Positions 1 to 9,995 of a stretch of 64,000 nucleotides of DNA are shown piece by piece. A model generated the notes under the pieces. It had not been told where the DNA came from and did no database searches. It saw only the letters and a list, made by a program, of their open reading frames with translations. Origin of the DNA: Caenorhabditis remanei (Eukaryota > Nematoda > Chromadorea > Rhabditida > Rhabditidae); the NCBI RefSeq assembly GCF_010183535.1, contig NC_071331.1, positions 15,004,001 through 15,068,000 of the forward strand, written 5' to 3'. A program made the translations under genes and the position numbers. Position 1 is the stretch's first letter. Every line of letters starts with the position of its first letter.

Positions 1-181
1 AGTGTATTTTGCTGATCTGTCATGATGAGGGCCCATATAATGTTCGATTTGATATCCAGACTTTCCAAATGAAAAGGCAAATTAAAACTCTTCATTGATT
101 GAATTAAATACGGAACAATAAAAGCGAACCCGAATGTTTGAAAACAGTACAGAATAAAACAAAAAGATGAAAACCGCCAAG
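1..181 (-). other. fat-6 3' flank / 3' UTR
   Basis: Sequence immediately downstream of the desaturase stop codon. No minus-strand AATAAA is present; the closest candidate is the variant AATGAA at about 91-96, so the 3' UTR probably ends near position 70-80. One minus-strand frame stays open from the end of the desaturase gene to the window edge and reads as hydrophobic residues. AT-rich UTR sequence often does this, so no gene is called. Confidence 0.4.
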
Positions 182-1773
182 TTACATCATTGACTTTCCT
201 CGTTGAATTTCACATCCATGATTGTTAACTTGTCGGTCAATGATTTCATCAGCAACAGTTTTTCGATCATAGACAAGTCCAAGAGTGGCAGCAACATCAA
301 TAAGAACTCTCGTCCAATTGTATTTCAAGGAATATTCAGAAGTGCGATAGTCTTGTGGGAATGTATGATGGAAGTTGTGACCTCCTTCTCCAACGGCTGC
401 GATGGTTGTGAAGACGTTCTCAACTGGAGATACTGAGTGATCGTATGGCTTGTATCCGAAACTGAAAAAAGGAGGATTTGATTTTGTATTTTTTCTTTGG
501 TGGTTTCTCCCTGGATTTATCTCCAAGATGTATTCTAGTAATGAAAGTCAAAACTCACTAATGGGCAGCACTGTTGATGCACCATGTGGCATGAAGAGTG
601 AAGCAGTAACGGAAAGTGGCAGCAGTGTAGAAGGCGATGAAGGCAGTTTCTCCCCAGAAGTAGACTGGAATAATGGTTGGGAGAACGAAGCAAGAGAGGA
701 TGACAAGTGGGAAGTAATGTCTGAAAATTGAATAGTTAGAACTCGACTCTTCAATGCAATCTACTCACTTTCTCTGGAAAACGAGAACTGGATCACTCAA
801 AAGATCAGACATGTCAAGTTTAGCTCCTTGTTCTTTCACTTGTGGATGTTTACGGACGAGAAGCCATCCCATGTGAGCGAAGAAGAATCCACGTGTAGTG
901 TTATGTGGATCAGCATCAGTATCAGTCCATTTGTGATGACAACGATGATCACGAGCCCACTCGATGACGTCATTTTGGAGAGCAATGTTATTCAGAAGCA
1001 TCAAGAAAATCCTCATTGGAGTTGTGGCTTTGTATGATTTGTGAGACCAGAGACGATGAGCTCCAGCAGTGATTCCGAATCCTCCGAATACATACAGAAG
1101 GAATGCTGAATATAATTCATTTATTTTTACTTCGTTCTTCTTTTCTCCTATTTTCCCTCAATCGTCTCGTGTTGATAAAAACGAAAACCCCCGGAATGAT
1201 CGAGAACTACATCCCGTTTCTCCTCTCTAACTCTCTATTTCTCTTCCGATTTCCTCATTCCCACAATTTGTGGTCATCTTTCTTTTGAATCACGCCATAA
1301 ATTTTTCGGCGACATGAGAAGTTCAACTACTCTTTCTCGCTGATCAAACTGATAACAAACTATTGGAATGAAACAAGACATACTGAAGATGACGGTTTGC
1401 CATTTTGCTTCGAAGATAAGTTGATAGAGTCCGATGGCGGCTCCGAAATGGAGAGCAACGAAGAGAGCGACGTTACGCCAGACGATCTCTCGCTTGTATG
1501 GAATCTGAAAAAAAAAAGACGATGAAGGTTGAATGATATTCTCCAATTGTTGTTTAGGTTATCATTTACTTCGAGATTAAGAACGATGAAAAAATAAATG
1601 AATAAAATCTTTTTTCAGATCACACTTCAAACTTTCAAAATAGATGAATATCTCACCTTCTTGCTTTCCTCTTGAAGTTTAGTTATCTCATCTGGATTCA
1701 CGGCAAGATATTGAGCTTCTGGAGCATCTTTTTCGATCTTTTTGGCGATGCTTGAACGAGTTTTGACGGTCAT
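182..1773 (-). CDS. fat-6: stearoyl-CoA delta-9 fatty acid desaturase (FAT-6-like)
   Basis: Integral ER-membrane di-iron desaturase that puts the first double bond into stearoyl-CoA to make oleate, the entry step of worm unsaturated fatty acid synthesis. Five exons: 1773-1657, 1504-1384, 1105-769, 720-559, 461-182; 338 aa, against about 339 in C. elegans FAT-6/FAT-7. The three histidine boxes are visible: HRLWSH (exon 3), HRCHH (exon 3) and HNFHH (exon 5). Hydrophobic segments follow WRNVALFVALHF and HYFPLVIL. The protein starts MTVKTRSSIAKKIEKD, as FAT-6 and FAT-7 do. A TTTTTCAG acceptor at 1789-1790 lies 15 nt before the ATG, so the mRNA is probably trans-spliced or has a 5' UTR intron. FAT-6 and FAT-7 are nearly identical; fat-6 is chosen because the neighbouring genes match the C. 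elegans fat-6 region. Confidence 0.93.
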
Positions 1774-1788
1774 TTTTCTGTATGTTTT

Positions 1789-1921
1789 CTGAAAAATTAA
1801 GAGTTAGAAGTGAATGACCCAATGAAAAGCTGAAGATGAAAAGCCGAAAGGAAAAAAGAAGGAATAAAAGTTTTGGAGGAGTTATTGAAGTACGTCTTCT
1901 TCTTGATTCTCTCCTTTTATA
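1789..1921 (-). promoter_or_regulatory. fat-6 proximal promoter: TATA box and 5' splice acceptor
   Basis: On the minus strand a TATAAAA sequence lies at 1915-1921, about 140 nt upstream of the desaturase ATG, and a TTTTTCAG acceptor lies at 1789-1790. Together they suggest a short outron or 5' UTR intron. The call rests on motif and position only. Confidence 0.5.
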
Positions 1922-3420
1922 TTCGAGCATAGATCTAGGCATCTGCGTAGTTGAAATGGGCGGAGCTCCATGCCCTGCTACACTACGCAACCCTTTGCCC
2001 TGTCCCGTCGTCTCATATCACACCATTTCTGATACTGAAGAAAAAGGTGGGTTGGTTGTTTTCTGAGCGAAATGAATGAGTAAAAGAGTGTGCAGGAATA
2101 CGAGACGCATGATAATTGTGTTGCAAAATTGTTGCGTGAGGAACTGAAAGGATCACAGAAAAGAGGAAAATGGAAATTAAGGAGGAGGTACACAGAATCT
2201 GACTGTTCATTGGAAACGCAGTTGAGGACTATTCTCATTTTATTTGGTCTTCATATCAAAACACTTACGAATCACGTTTTTGTTTTTTCATGTCAGGAGG
2301 TCTGCATGCTCTCAAGTGGGTCACATTGTTTCGAAATGTGTACTTTAGAAAGTGGAAAGTTTCTGGAAACATAATGACTTCAATTATAAGGAATCGGCTG
2401 GTTTTGATATAGTAACTTGACTGATTTGAATTACTTCTGATATATCATTGGGGAGTCGGAAAATGGGAACTCTCTAGGCCTGTTTCGTCGTTCGTACCTG
2501 TTTTCTAGAACAACGATTCGATTTCTCATACTTTTCTGAGTCAGCAATTCAGTTGTTCCGTCTTCCCATTACTATCACTTTTGAACCCCTGATTCATATC
2601 TGTTCTTATTGAATACTTTGTCCTCCTTCAGTTCACTTCACTCATCGAAAACCAATGAATCTAAATTCATTCTTCATTCTTTACTTGTATTCTCTCTTGA
2701 GGCATCTCTTTCTTTCGAGAAACCTATCGCCCGTTGAGTTCTTCTTCAAGATAACTGACCATTTCTTTGATGTTTGTCATTATCAGCTGATCATTTTTCT
2801 TCTAGATTGTTTGCTCCACTACACTACTTTTTCTTTCTACAACTTATAGCATCCGCATGTTTTTGCAATTGGTTGACCAAATGGATTATTTATTTTAAGA
2901 GCAGTTGTTGCATAGGAATAACTTCAACCATTTCTGAAGTCAAGTGAGTGCGGGAACCAAAAATAGTGTATGTGAATACTTTTGAGCATGTTTTCAATAA
3001 TCGTATTTGTTTTGTGGTTAATCAATTTTTAGGATGCCTCTGTCCCGCGTCCCGTGTAAAACAATTTCTCAAAAAGGATAACTGTTAAAGAAATGCGTGT
3101 TTGAAAAGTTACAGTTGCAAAAGAATAATCTGAAAAGATGTTGTGATGAACTCATTTCATGTCTACTATCGTAGTCGTGTAAACCTAAAACTTGTGAAAC
3201 TTTCACAATTCTCTATCTATCTGAGATATCAAAGTTCAATGCAAACTTTCTTTTACGTTGTCAGAAATACTCAGTTTTGTCCGATACCCGATACTGCATA
3301 AAGGGAGAAAGTCAAAAAAGGAAATGATAAGAGAAAAAGAAGAACTTTGTCCGAATTCTGATGATTTATTTGATAAAGACTGACGACAGTGATAACCGAA
3401 ACGAGAGAAATCAAACATGA
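1922..3420. other. intergenic, fat-6 upstream region
   Basis: About 1.5 kb without a convincing gene. It separates the fat-6 start from the 3' end of the next minus-strand gene, so it should hold fat-6 regulatory sequence. Short open frames here lack splice-consistent extension and have low-complexity composition. Confidence 0.6.
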
Positions 3421-6400
3421 CTACAATTTTCCGATTCCTTTTAGTCGTTCCAACCATCCACGTTTCTCTCCTACGTGACGACTTGAGGGTGTCGGAATTC
3501 TGGAATCTGTTGGAGAAGTAGTCATTCGAGGTATTGATGTCGATGGATCGAGAGTACGAGGACGAAGATTAGAAGAGATAGGCGGCTCACGGTTTGCTAT
3601 CACACTTTCTCCGATTGTTCTCTGAAATTTTCAAAACTTTTTATGATTTCCAGTTGTTTCCAATAACTTACAAATCTTGACAACTGTGCCGATGGTTGCT
3701 TCAACCTGCTCACAGGCTGAGATCTTTGAATTTTACTTTGTCTCCGTTCATTCGCTTCGGCATGATCTCTCCGCTCTCTTTGTTCTTCTCTTTCATGAAG
3801 AGAATCTACAGTGTTCCTACTTTCAGCCGAAAACGCTCTCTCCAATTTTCGGACTCTTCCCATTTGTGGAATATTAGCTGGAGTTATGTTGGCAGTTGTT
3901 CCCTCAGGTACAATATCATATGCATTTCCTTTGACTGGTACTATTATCCTTCTAGTGAAAACTGGTGTATTGAGAGGACTATGATGAGCATTATTCGAGA
4001 AATCTGATGACGTCACAGTTGTCGTATTCATTCTAGAAGAAGGAGCCGGCGGTTCGTATGCATTGTATCCATGATCAATACTATTAGTTTTTATAAACTT
4101 GATACTTCTTCTCGTTTCCTCATTTCTCCGAATTCTTCTCTCTTCAGTTTCAACTAAACTAATCGGTCTTCTATTACTTGGAACTTCTCTTGTAACTCTA
4201 TCTCTCATTAAATTTGAACTTGATATACCAGAAGGACCTCTTCTAACAGTTGGTCTTCCATTCATTTCTCTTATCATTGTCTCAATACGATTAGTTGCTC
4301 GTCGCTCTGGAACAACCGAGTTTGCTGCCAACTCCATCGAAAAATCTGGAAATAATTTGTTTGAAACAAATACTACAAACTGCAATTGTACCTTTTGAAT
4401 AAGAGAAAAGTTTCAAAAACTCTTCTTCAATGTTTCGTTCACTTGCAACGATTGCATTCTTTTTGATAGTACGTCTCGAGTTTTCAACTCTTGATCCATG
4501 AAGTTTCAGTGGCAAGTAGAAGTTTAGATCTTGTCGAACCTAATGATTTAAACAAAATAAAATTTATGTCCATTATTTAAGCTTACATTTCGATCTGAAA
4601 CACTGTGTCCGTGGAATGAAGAAGGCCTCTTCTGTCGTTTTCCTCGCAATGTCTGCATTATTTTGAGCCTCTCCAGCTGAGCAAGACTCACGAGATGTGA
4701 AGATTGAGATACGATAAGGTCAATCTGAAAAATGGATTATAAAATACAGTCGAGATTGGCAAGACTCACTTGTGCTCTACTAGCTTCATTAGCTTTTTCA
4801 ATCATCGCCCATCTCGCTTCATTCAATCTTCGAACAACTGAATGAGTGAATGCATACAACGCTTCATAAGTCGGAAGATTCTCCAATCGTCTCTTCATAT
4901 TCATCTCGTCAATGCCGATTTCCATGAGACTTGAATGAATTACTCTCATGTGTTCTCTTTGAAGATTTTCTAGCTTTTCAAGACAATTTTGATGAGCTTC
5001 CTTCTCGTGACAACTTGAATTCAATGCCATTTGATGAGCCGTTGCAGCTTCCAGTTTTGCATTTTGCATTTGATTTTCAAAGATTCGTAGCCTCTCCTCA
5101 ATTTTCTTTATCCAAACTGTTGCGCTTTTCTCCATTCTCTCGTCAAGAGTAAGCCTATCCAATGCTTCAGAAAGTGCACATCTTCTACTCAAAGTATTTA
5201 CTTGCATCTCTACTTTATGAAGCTGACATTGCAGTTTACTCTGCTGTTGACTCTTTTCTCTAAGTTGCTCCACAAGACGAAGATTCCTCATTTTCATTTC
5301 TTCAATTTCAGCCATCAAATTATCTTTTTCATGTTGCCAATGAGTTTCCTTACTCACTCGATACATATCTTCTGAGTATGAATATTTTTTTATTTGAATA
5401 CTTTCATTTATCAACACTCACCATGTCTATAGTTGTTCACATTTAAAGATGAAGCCGTCTTCCGTTGTCTAATTTGTCTCAAACAATCGGAGTCTTCGCT
5501 ATCATCTCTCCGATAATAACTCGCTGGACGAGGTGGTTTATTGGGAACTCGAGAGCAGTGATCCTCCAAATTTGCATACATTCCTGAAGATTCAGAATCA
5601 TTCCCGTTTCCTGATATTTTTCTTCGACGTTTCTTGACAACTTGTTTCGTGGAAGTTGTCTTTGAATAAGATGTTGGTTGAGGAATATGAGTGGAGCGTC
5701 GACGAAGTCCGAGTAGATCGAGGAAGGAGGAACGACTTGTAGCTGAAAAATGCATTATTTTGGTCTGCATTAAGAAGAAAACTCACTCATTGTTTCAGAT
5801 GGATCTCTAGAAGAAGATGCAGATGATGGAGAAGTACACGCAGAAGTTGAATGATCATTCTGATGACGTGGAACATTGATTGAATCACATCTTCTTGTTG
5901 TATCCCTGCTCCTATGATCATCTTCATCAAATATTTGTTCATCGATTTCACTGTCACTCAATTCAGGTCGAACGATCGGAGGGGCTCCGTTCCTCCCGTA
6001 AGATACATCTGTAGATGTTGTCATTGAATTGTTCTCCTTTCTAGGTGGAGTTGACAATCTTTCTCTCGCTCCATTCCGTATTTCCATTGATTCAGACGAC
6101 CGATTGGATCTTCGTAATTTGGGAAAAATTGAAGATCCACGTTGTTCGAACATAGCAGACATTCGCTGAACTACATTTTTCGAATTCCGAGGAGCTGGTA
6201 CTAAACGAGTTTTCAATCTACGATTCTCAGTTCGAAGTGAACCAATTTCATCTACCAACGAGCAGAGAACAGCTGAAAAGTTTTGAGTTTTGAGGTATAC
6301 AAACAATATAAAAAACTGACAAAGAATCGGAGGTCCTTCATCTGTATCTTGGACTATTTCATTCTCATTTTCAAGAGTTTGTTCCATCATTTGTTCAAGT

Positions 6401-6579
6401 TCTCGGACAAATTCTTCTTCTTCCGACTCATATCTGGAAACAACATTTTGAAAAAAAATCACATTGACACTTCTTGGTTTTTCAACTGCTTGAGCATTCA
6501 AAAATGTGATTTTTAAGTAAAAAATAGGAAAAGTTTCCATTTTTATCCTGCAACAATTGCAAAAAAGACTTTGACCCAT
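3421..6579 (-). CDS. coiled-coil, Ser/Arg-rich protein of unknown function
   Basis: Not recognised. Exons: about 6579-6321 (5' part uncertain), 6272-5787, 5742-5422, 5371-4770, 4724-4587, 4539-4392, 4345-3672, 3621-3421; about 942 aa. All junction phases agree. From the N-terminus: an acidic stretch (ESEEEEFVRELEQMMEQ), a short coiled coil (SLVDEIGSLRTENRRLKTRL), a long Ser/Arg/Asp-rich region, a coiled coil of roughly 200 aa in exon 5371-4770 (starting HWQHEKDNLMAEIEEM and ending near FTHSVVRRLNEARWAM), then an Arg/Ser/Thr-rich tail. No enzyme motif and no membrane segment in the main body. The composition suggests a cytoskeletal or scaffold protein (inference). The ATG at 6579 follows an acceptor-like CTCAG by 17 nt and gives MGQSLFCNCCR, a possible acylation signal. 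A start inside exon 6433-6321 is the alternative, because TTTCCAG precedes 6433. Confidence 0.75.
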
Positions 6580-6949
6580 ATCAAATTATAAACGAGCTGA
6601 GAAAATTGTTTGAAATTTCAAGTCATCTCGAAAAAACCAAACCTGAGTATAATATCTCGGACAGAATAACCATTTGGGTGTTGATTTGACATTATTCAGT
6701 TCGTAGCCGCAAAGATCGAATGATGAAATGCAACTAGTTATTCAGATGAGGGAGTCTAAGATTCGTGAGGTGTAATTGAGCAGTTGGTTGATATTGGGCA
6801 CACCGTCAAAACACGCGCACTTTGTAACAATTTGAATGAATGTGAAAGAGAACGGGGATCGGATTACTCGACTGTTTCATATCGAGGTTATTGGAGTCTT
6901 TTGATTTTCTCAAAATATTAAAGAATCAAAAAGCTAAATTAAACAAAAG

Positions 6950-6955
6950 TTTATT
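6950..6955 (-). promoter_or_regulatory. polyadenylation signal AATAAA
   Basis: AATAAA on the minus strand, 52 nt downstream of the stop codon of the SXP/RAL-2 gene at 7007-7563. Confidence 0.7.
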
Positions 6956-7006
6956 GGTCATTCAAAGAATTTACAGAAGTGGTTCGTGAGGAATATTGAA
7001 AATAAG

Positions 7007-7563
7007 TTATTGACGCTTTCTCTTTCCTCCTCTTCCTTCAGATGGTCCATCTCTGGTTTCATTCTTTTTTGGATGTTCGAAGAGGGATCTCATATAGAAA
7101 AGTGTTGGGATTTCCTGTGGATATTTTTGCTTCAGCTCTTCGATTTTATCGTCTCTTTGAATCTTTGTCAAACTGAAATCAGCATCGACTTTGTCGACTT
7201 CAGCTTTGGCTTCGGCAAGACGATCGATTGCGGCAGAGACGTTCTTGGAGACTTGCTCTTTGTGAGTGGCCAGGTTTCTGCGGAACTCGGCATATGGTTC
7301 CTGAAATAAAACAGTTGAAGCTTAATAAAAAACTCATGAAAACTCACCGACAACTTGTTGTCCTCTGCCCATTTCTCAAGTTTATCGTCCTTTTGCTGGA
7401 ATGAAAATCCAGGATTCTTGGAGATTGCGAAGAATGAACTGCGTTGATTGTTTGTCAAATTCTTGATGAACTCTGGTTCATTTTCTTTTTTGTGCTTGTG
7501 TTTCGAGTCGACAGTTCCCAATGCGAGTAGAAGTACAACAAAAATTGAAAGACGAATATACAT
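7007..7563 (-). CDS. secreted SXP/RAL-2 (DUF148) family protein, first paralog
   Basis: Two exons, 7563-7348 and 7300-7007, 169 aa. A clear signal peptide (MYIRLSIFVVLLLALGTVDS) is followed by a basic KHKHKKE stretch. The DUF148 / SXP-RAL-2 domain then reads EPEFIKNLTNNQRSSFFAI, KLEKWAEDNKL and a long amphipathic helix through AAIDRLAEAKAEVDKV, and the tail is basic (GRGGKRKRQ). These are small, mostly helical, nematode-specific secreted proteins; some bind cations and several parasite members are antigens, but their role in free-living worms is unknown. TTTTTTCAG ends 3 nt before the ATG (AG at 7568-7569), the usual arrangement for SL trans-splicing. An ATAAAA-type box lies at about 7662-7669. 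Paralogs lie at 8629-9111 and 9996-11809. Confidence 0.88.
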
Positions 7564-7661
7564 TCTTCTGAAAAAAGTGTTTAGAAAAATAACAAGTTTG
7601 AAGTTGGAAAAATGGTACCAAAAAAGAAGGAAAGGATATGAATGGAAAAAAGAAACGGCTC

Positions 7662-7669
7662 TTTTTATG
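7662..7669 (-). promoter_or_regulatory. TATA-like box for the first SXP/RAL-2 gene
   Basis: Minus-strand CATAAAAA about 100 nt upstream of the ATG at 7563. Position and composition only. Confidence 0.35.
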
Positions 7670-8628
7670 AGTTTCTTCTTTTGAAAAGAAGATGAAAAAT
7701 GAAGAGTTGAGGGAGCTGAGCGAGAGAAGAAAACAAAATTACACATTTGAGAAAAAGTTCGGTTTTTGAAGTTTTGAGTTCGTCTTGTTTCGAGATGAAA
7801 ACAGATAGGAATTTGGAAAAAAGAAGAGAGACTTCCGGTTGGATTCAGATTACATTTCATCCTCTGGTCTAAAGACCACTGAGTACAAAATAACAATGGA
7901 TTACGAAATGAAAAATGAATTGTTCTTGAATATTTCTGATATTCAACGGATAGATGGAATGGTTCGGAATGTAGGAAGACGTGATACATAAAAATAAAAA
8001 TAAATTCATAACGACATATTATTTACAAAACAAAAAATAACCATTGAAAAAATCAATAGAATATTTGAATAGAACAGGCCAACCTGCCAGATGACAGTAA
8101 TGACTGGTTGGTTCGACGAAGAAGACAGAGTGTCCTCACTCTCTTCTTTCTCTCTGTTTACAGGTAATTACTGAGTGACCTTCTCCTCCTCAATCCATTC
8201 AGCTCGTCATCGATACTATCCGACTGTCGTGTTTTGATGAGCGAAACGAGGAAATAAGAGGAGGGTTTTATGTTTTTTGAAACGGAGATTTGAAAACAAA
8301 TATCCTGCTTTTTTCTGTTTGCACAGGGATTACTGTCTGCTAACTCGTTTCGCTTAACTTGGGTTGGGAGCGGATAAAAACAACTTTTTTCACAATAACA
8401 TTATGATTGACTGACTCTCTTAAAATACGGAATTAAATTATTTTTTGAAGACATAAAACCACAGAGAGTCGTTTTTATTTGGGAAAAGCAACAGGAGGAA
8501 GAGAATCACAGAGAAAAAGTCATTTAGACAATGGATTTTTTGTTTGAGATTTCATCTTGAGGGTTGAAGAGAAGTCGAATAAAAAGAAGAGTTGAGATTT
8601 CCTGAAAAGAAACATGTTTGAAACAGAG
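7670..8628. other. intergenic
   Basis: About 1 kb between two minus-strand SXP/RAL-2 paralogs. Purine-rich minus-strand-type sequence with no supported gene. A minus-strand AATAAA within about 8473-8480 could serve the upstream gene (8629-9111), although it lies about 150 nt beyond the stop. Confidence 0.55.
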
Positions 8629-9111
8629 CTATGATAAATCAATCACTTTTGGATATTGTTGCTCCGCGAGCTCGTTCACAGCCTCTCGTTGTTCTCTGAT
8701 ACTCAATGAGCCGTTTTCAAGTATCTTCGAAATTTGAGAGTTAACGAGAGATAGCTGAGATATCAATTGAGTGACGTTCTTCTCCATTTGAACTTTGGTT
8801 GAGTTCTGTTGAATTTCGTATTGAGTGTATTGAGTCTGAAAATTAAATATTGAAGTGGGAGAGATAGTTCAATTCATGTTGAAACTAACCATGACATTGT
8901 AAGTGTTCGCCCATTTCTTGAAATCTGCACTTTTTGTATTCAATGGAATCGTTTCGTTCTCCAGAATGACTTTATAGTCATACTGTGCCTTGAGTGACAG
9001 AGTCGAAAGAAAATCAGGCACTGGTTGAGTGAAACGGATGAATCCGACATGATTGTGAAGTTGCACGGCTAAAACAGCCGGAAGAATAAGGACAAGATAT
9101 AGGTGATTCAT
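8629..9111 (-). CDS. secreted SXP/RAL-2 (DUF148) family protein, second paralog
   Basis: Two exons, 9111-8890 and 8835-8629, phase 0 junction, 142 aa. Signal peptide MNHLYLVLILPAVLAVQ, then PDFLSTLSLKAQYDYKVIL and DFKKWANTYNVM, matching the DUF148 pattern of FL..LS.. followed by KWA. The second exon is a Gln/Asn-rich amphipathic helix (TQYTQYEIQQNSTKVQME) ending QQYPKVIDLS. The single intron falls just after the KWA-N-x-x-x element, the same place as in the 7007-7563 gene, which supports tandem duplication. It is more divergent than its neighbour and lacks the basic tail. Function unknown; presumably extracellular. Confidence 0.82.
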
Positions 9112-9995
9112 GTCAAAAGCAAAGAATTGAATTCGAATTCTTGAGTTGAGAATGAATGAGAAAATTTATTTAGCAGGTGATAATTAAATGAGAAATGAAT
9201 ATTTTCTAAGAAGTTTTTGACGGTTGTCATGGTGAATAAGCAAATATCAGATAACTGACATTTAGCTGAAAACTTGGAGCTGATATCTGAAGTTTGAAGT
9301 CACGGAGTAGGTTTGCGAAAAATCAGTATAGTGAAGCATTGAACGAACAGTAATTTGAAACTTCGGACTTTTTCCATTTAAACATTTTCAGAACAAGAAG
9401 ACAATAATATCAACTGTGATGTATTGAAGTCTTAAATTTGAAAGGTTGAGAGTGCTACTATATTTTTATGTATTGAAGCGCTTTTCAAATATTATTGAAG
9501 TTCTAATGGTGTATTCAAATGGAGAATTTTTCATTGGTTTTAGGCTTTTTTACTGAAATAACTGGCGGTACTCGATCCGGGTATTAGAAAAATTTCCAAA
9601 AAACTGTATTTTAGTCTACTGACAAAGAAATGACTGAAAGAATAAAGTCCTATAGAGCTGGATTTTTTCAGTGATCTTTATGTGTGAACAGTGATTTCGT
9701 ATTTTATTTTTTGTGATCTAAATCGTAGACCAATTAGAGTTGAACTCTCTATTCCATTCGTATCTGTTTCCAGTTTGCACTCATCTCGTTGACCAAATCA
9801 CACGACGACCAATTGAAAATCACAGAATTTCCATCGAAATATCGACTCAAATCTTTTCATTTTCATCTGGATTAACGCCCCCAACAATCGGATTTTTGAG
9901 TTGATCCCTCTTCTCTCTCCCATTTCGTTTTTCACATTTTACTCATTTTTCGTTCATTCATTGTGGTTTTGTACTTCATCGAGTTGGATTCAACC
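9112..9995. other. divergent intergenic region between two SXP/RAL-2 genes
   Basis: About 880 nt separating divergently transcribed paralogs, so it must hold both promoters. No clear TATA box on either side. The last 100 nt before the plus-strand ATG are C/T-rich, as is common upstream of trans-splice acceptors. Confidence 0.5.

Noticed and set aside
7168..7989. Minus-strand frame of 273 codons through the first SXP/RAL-2 gene
   Set aside because: It runs through the promoter and an intron and is out of register with the signal-peptide exon at its end; the two-exon model fits the family better.
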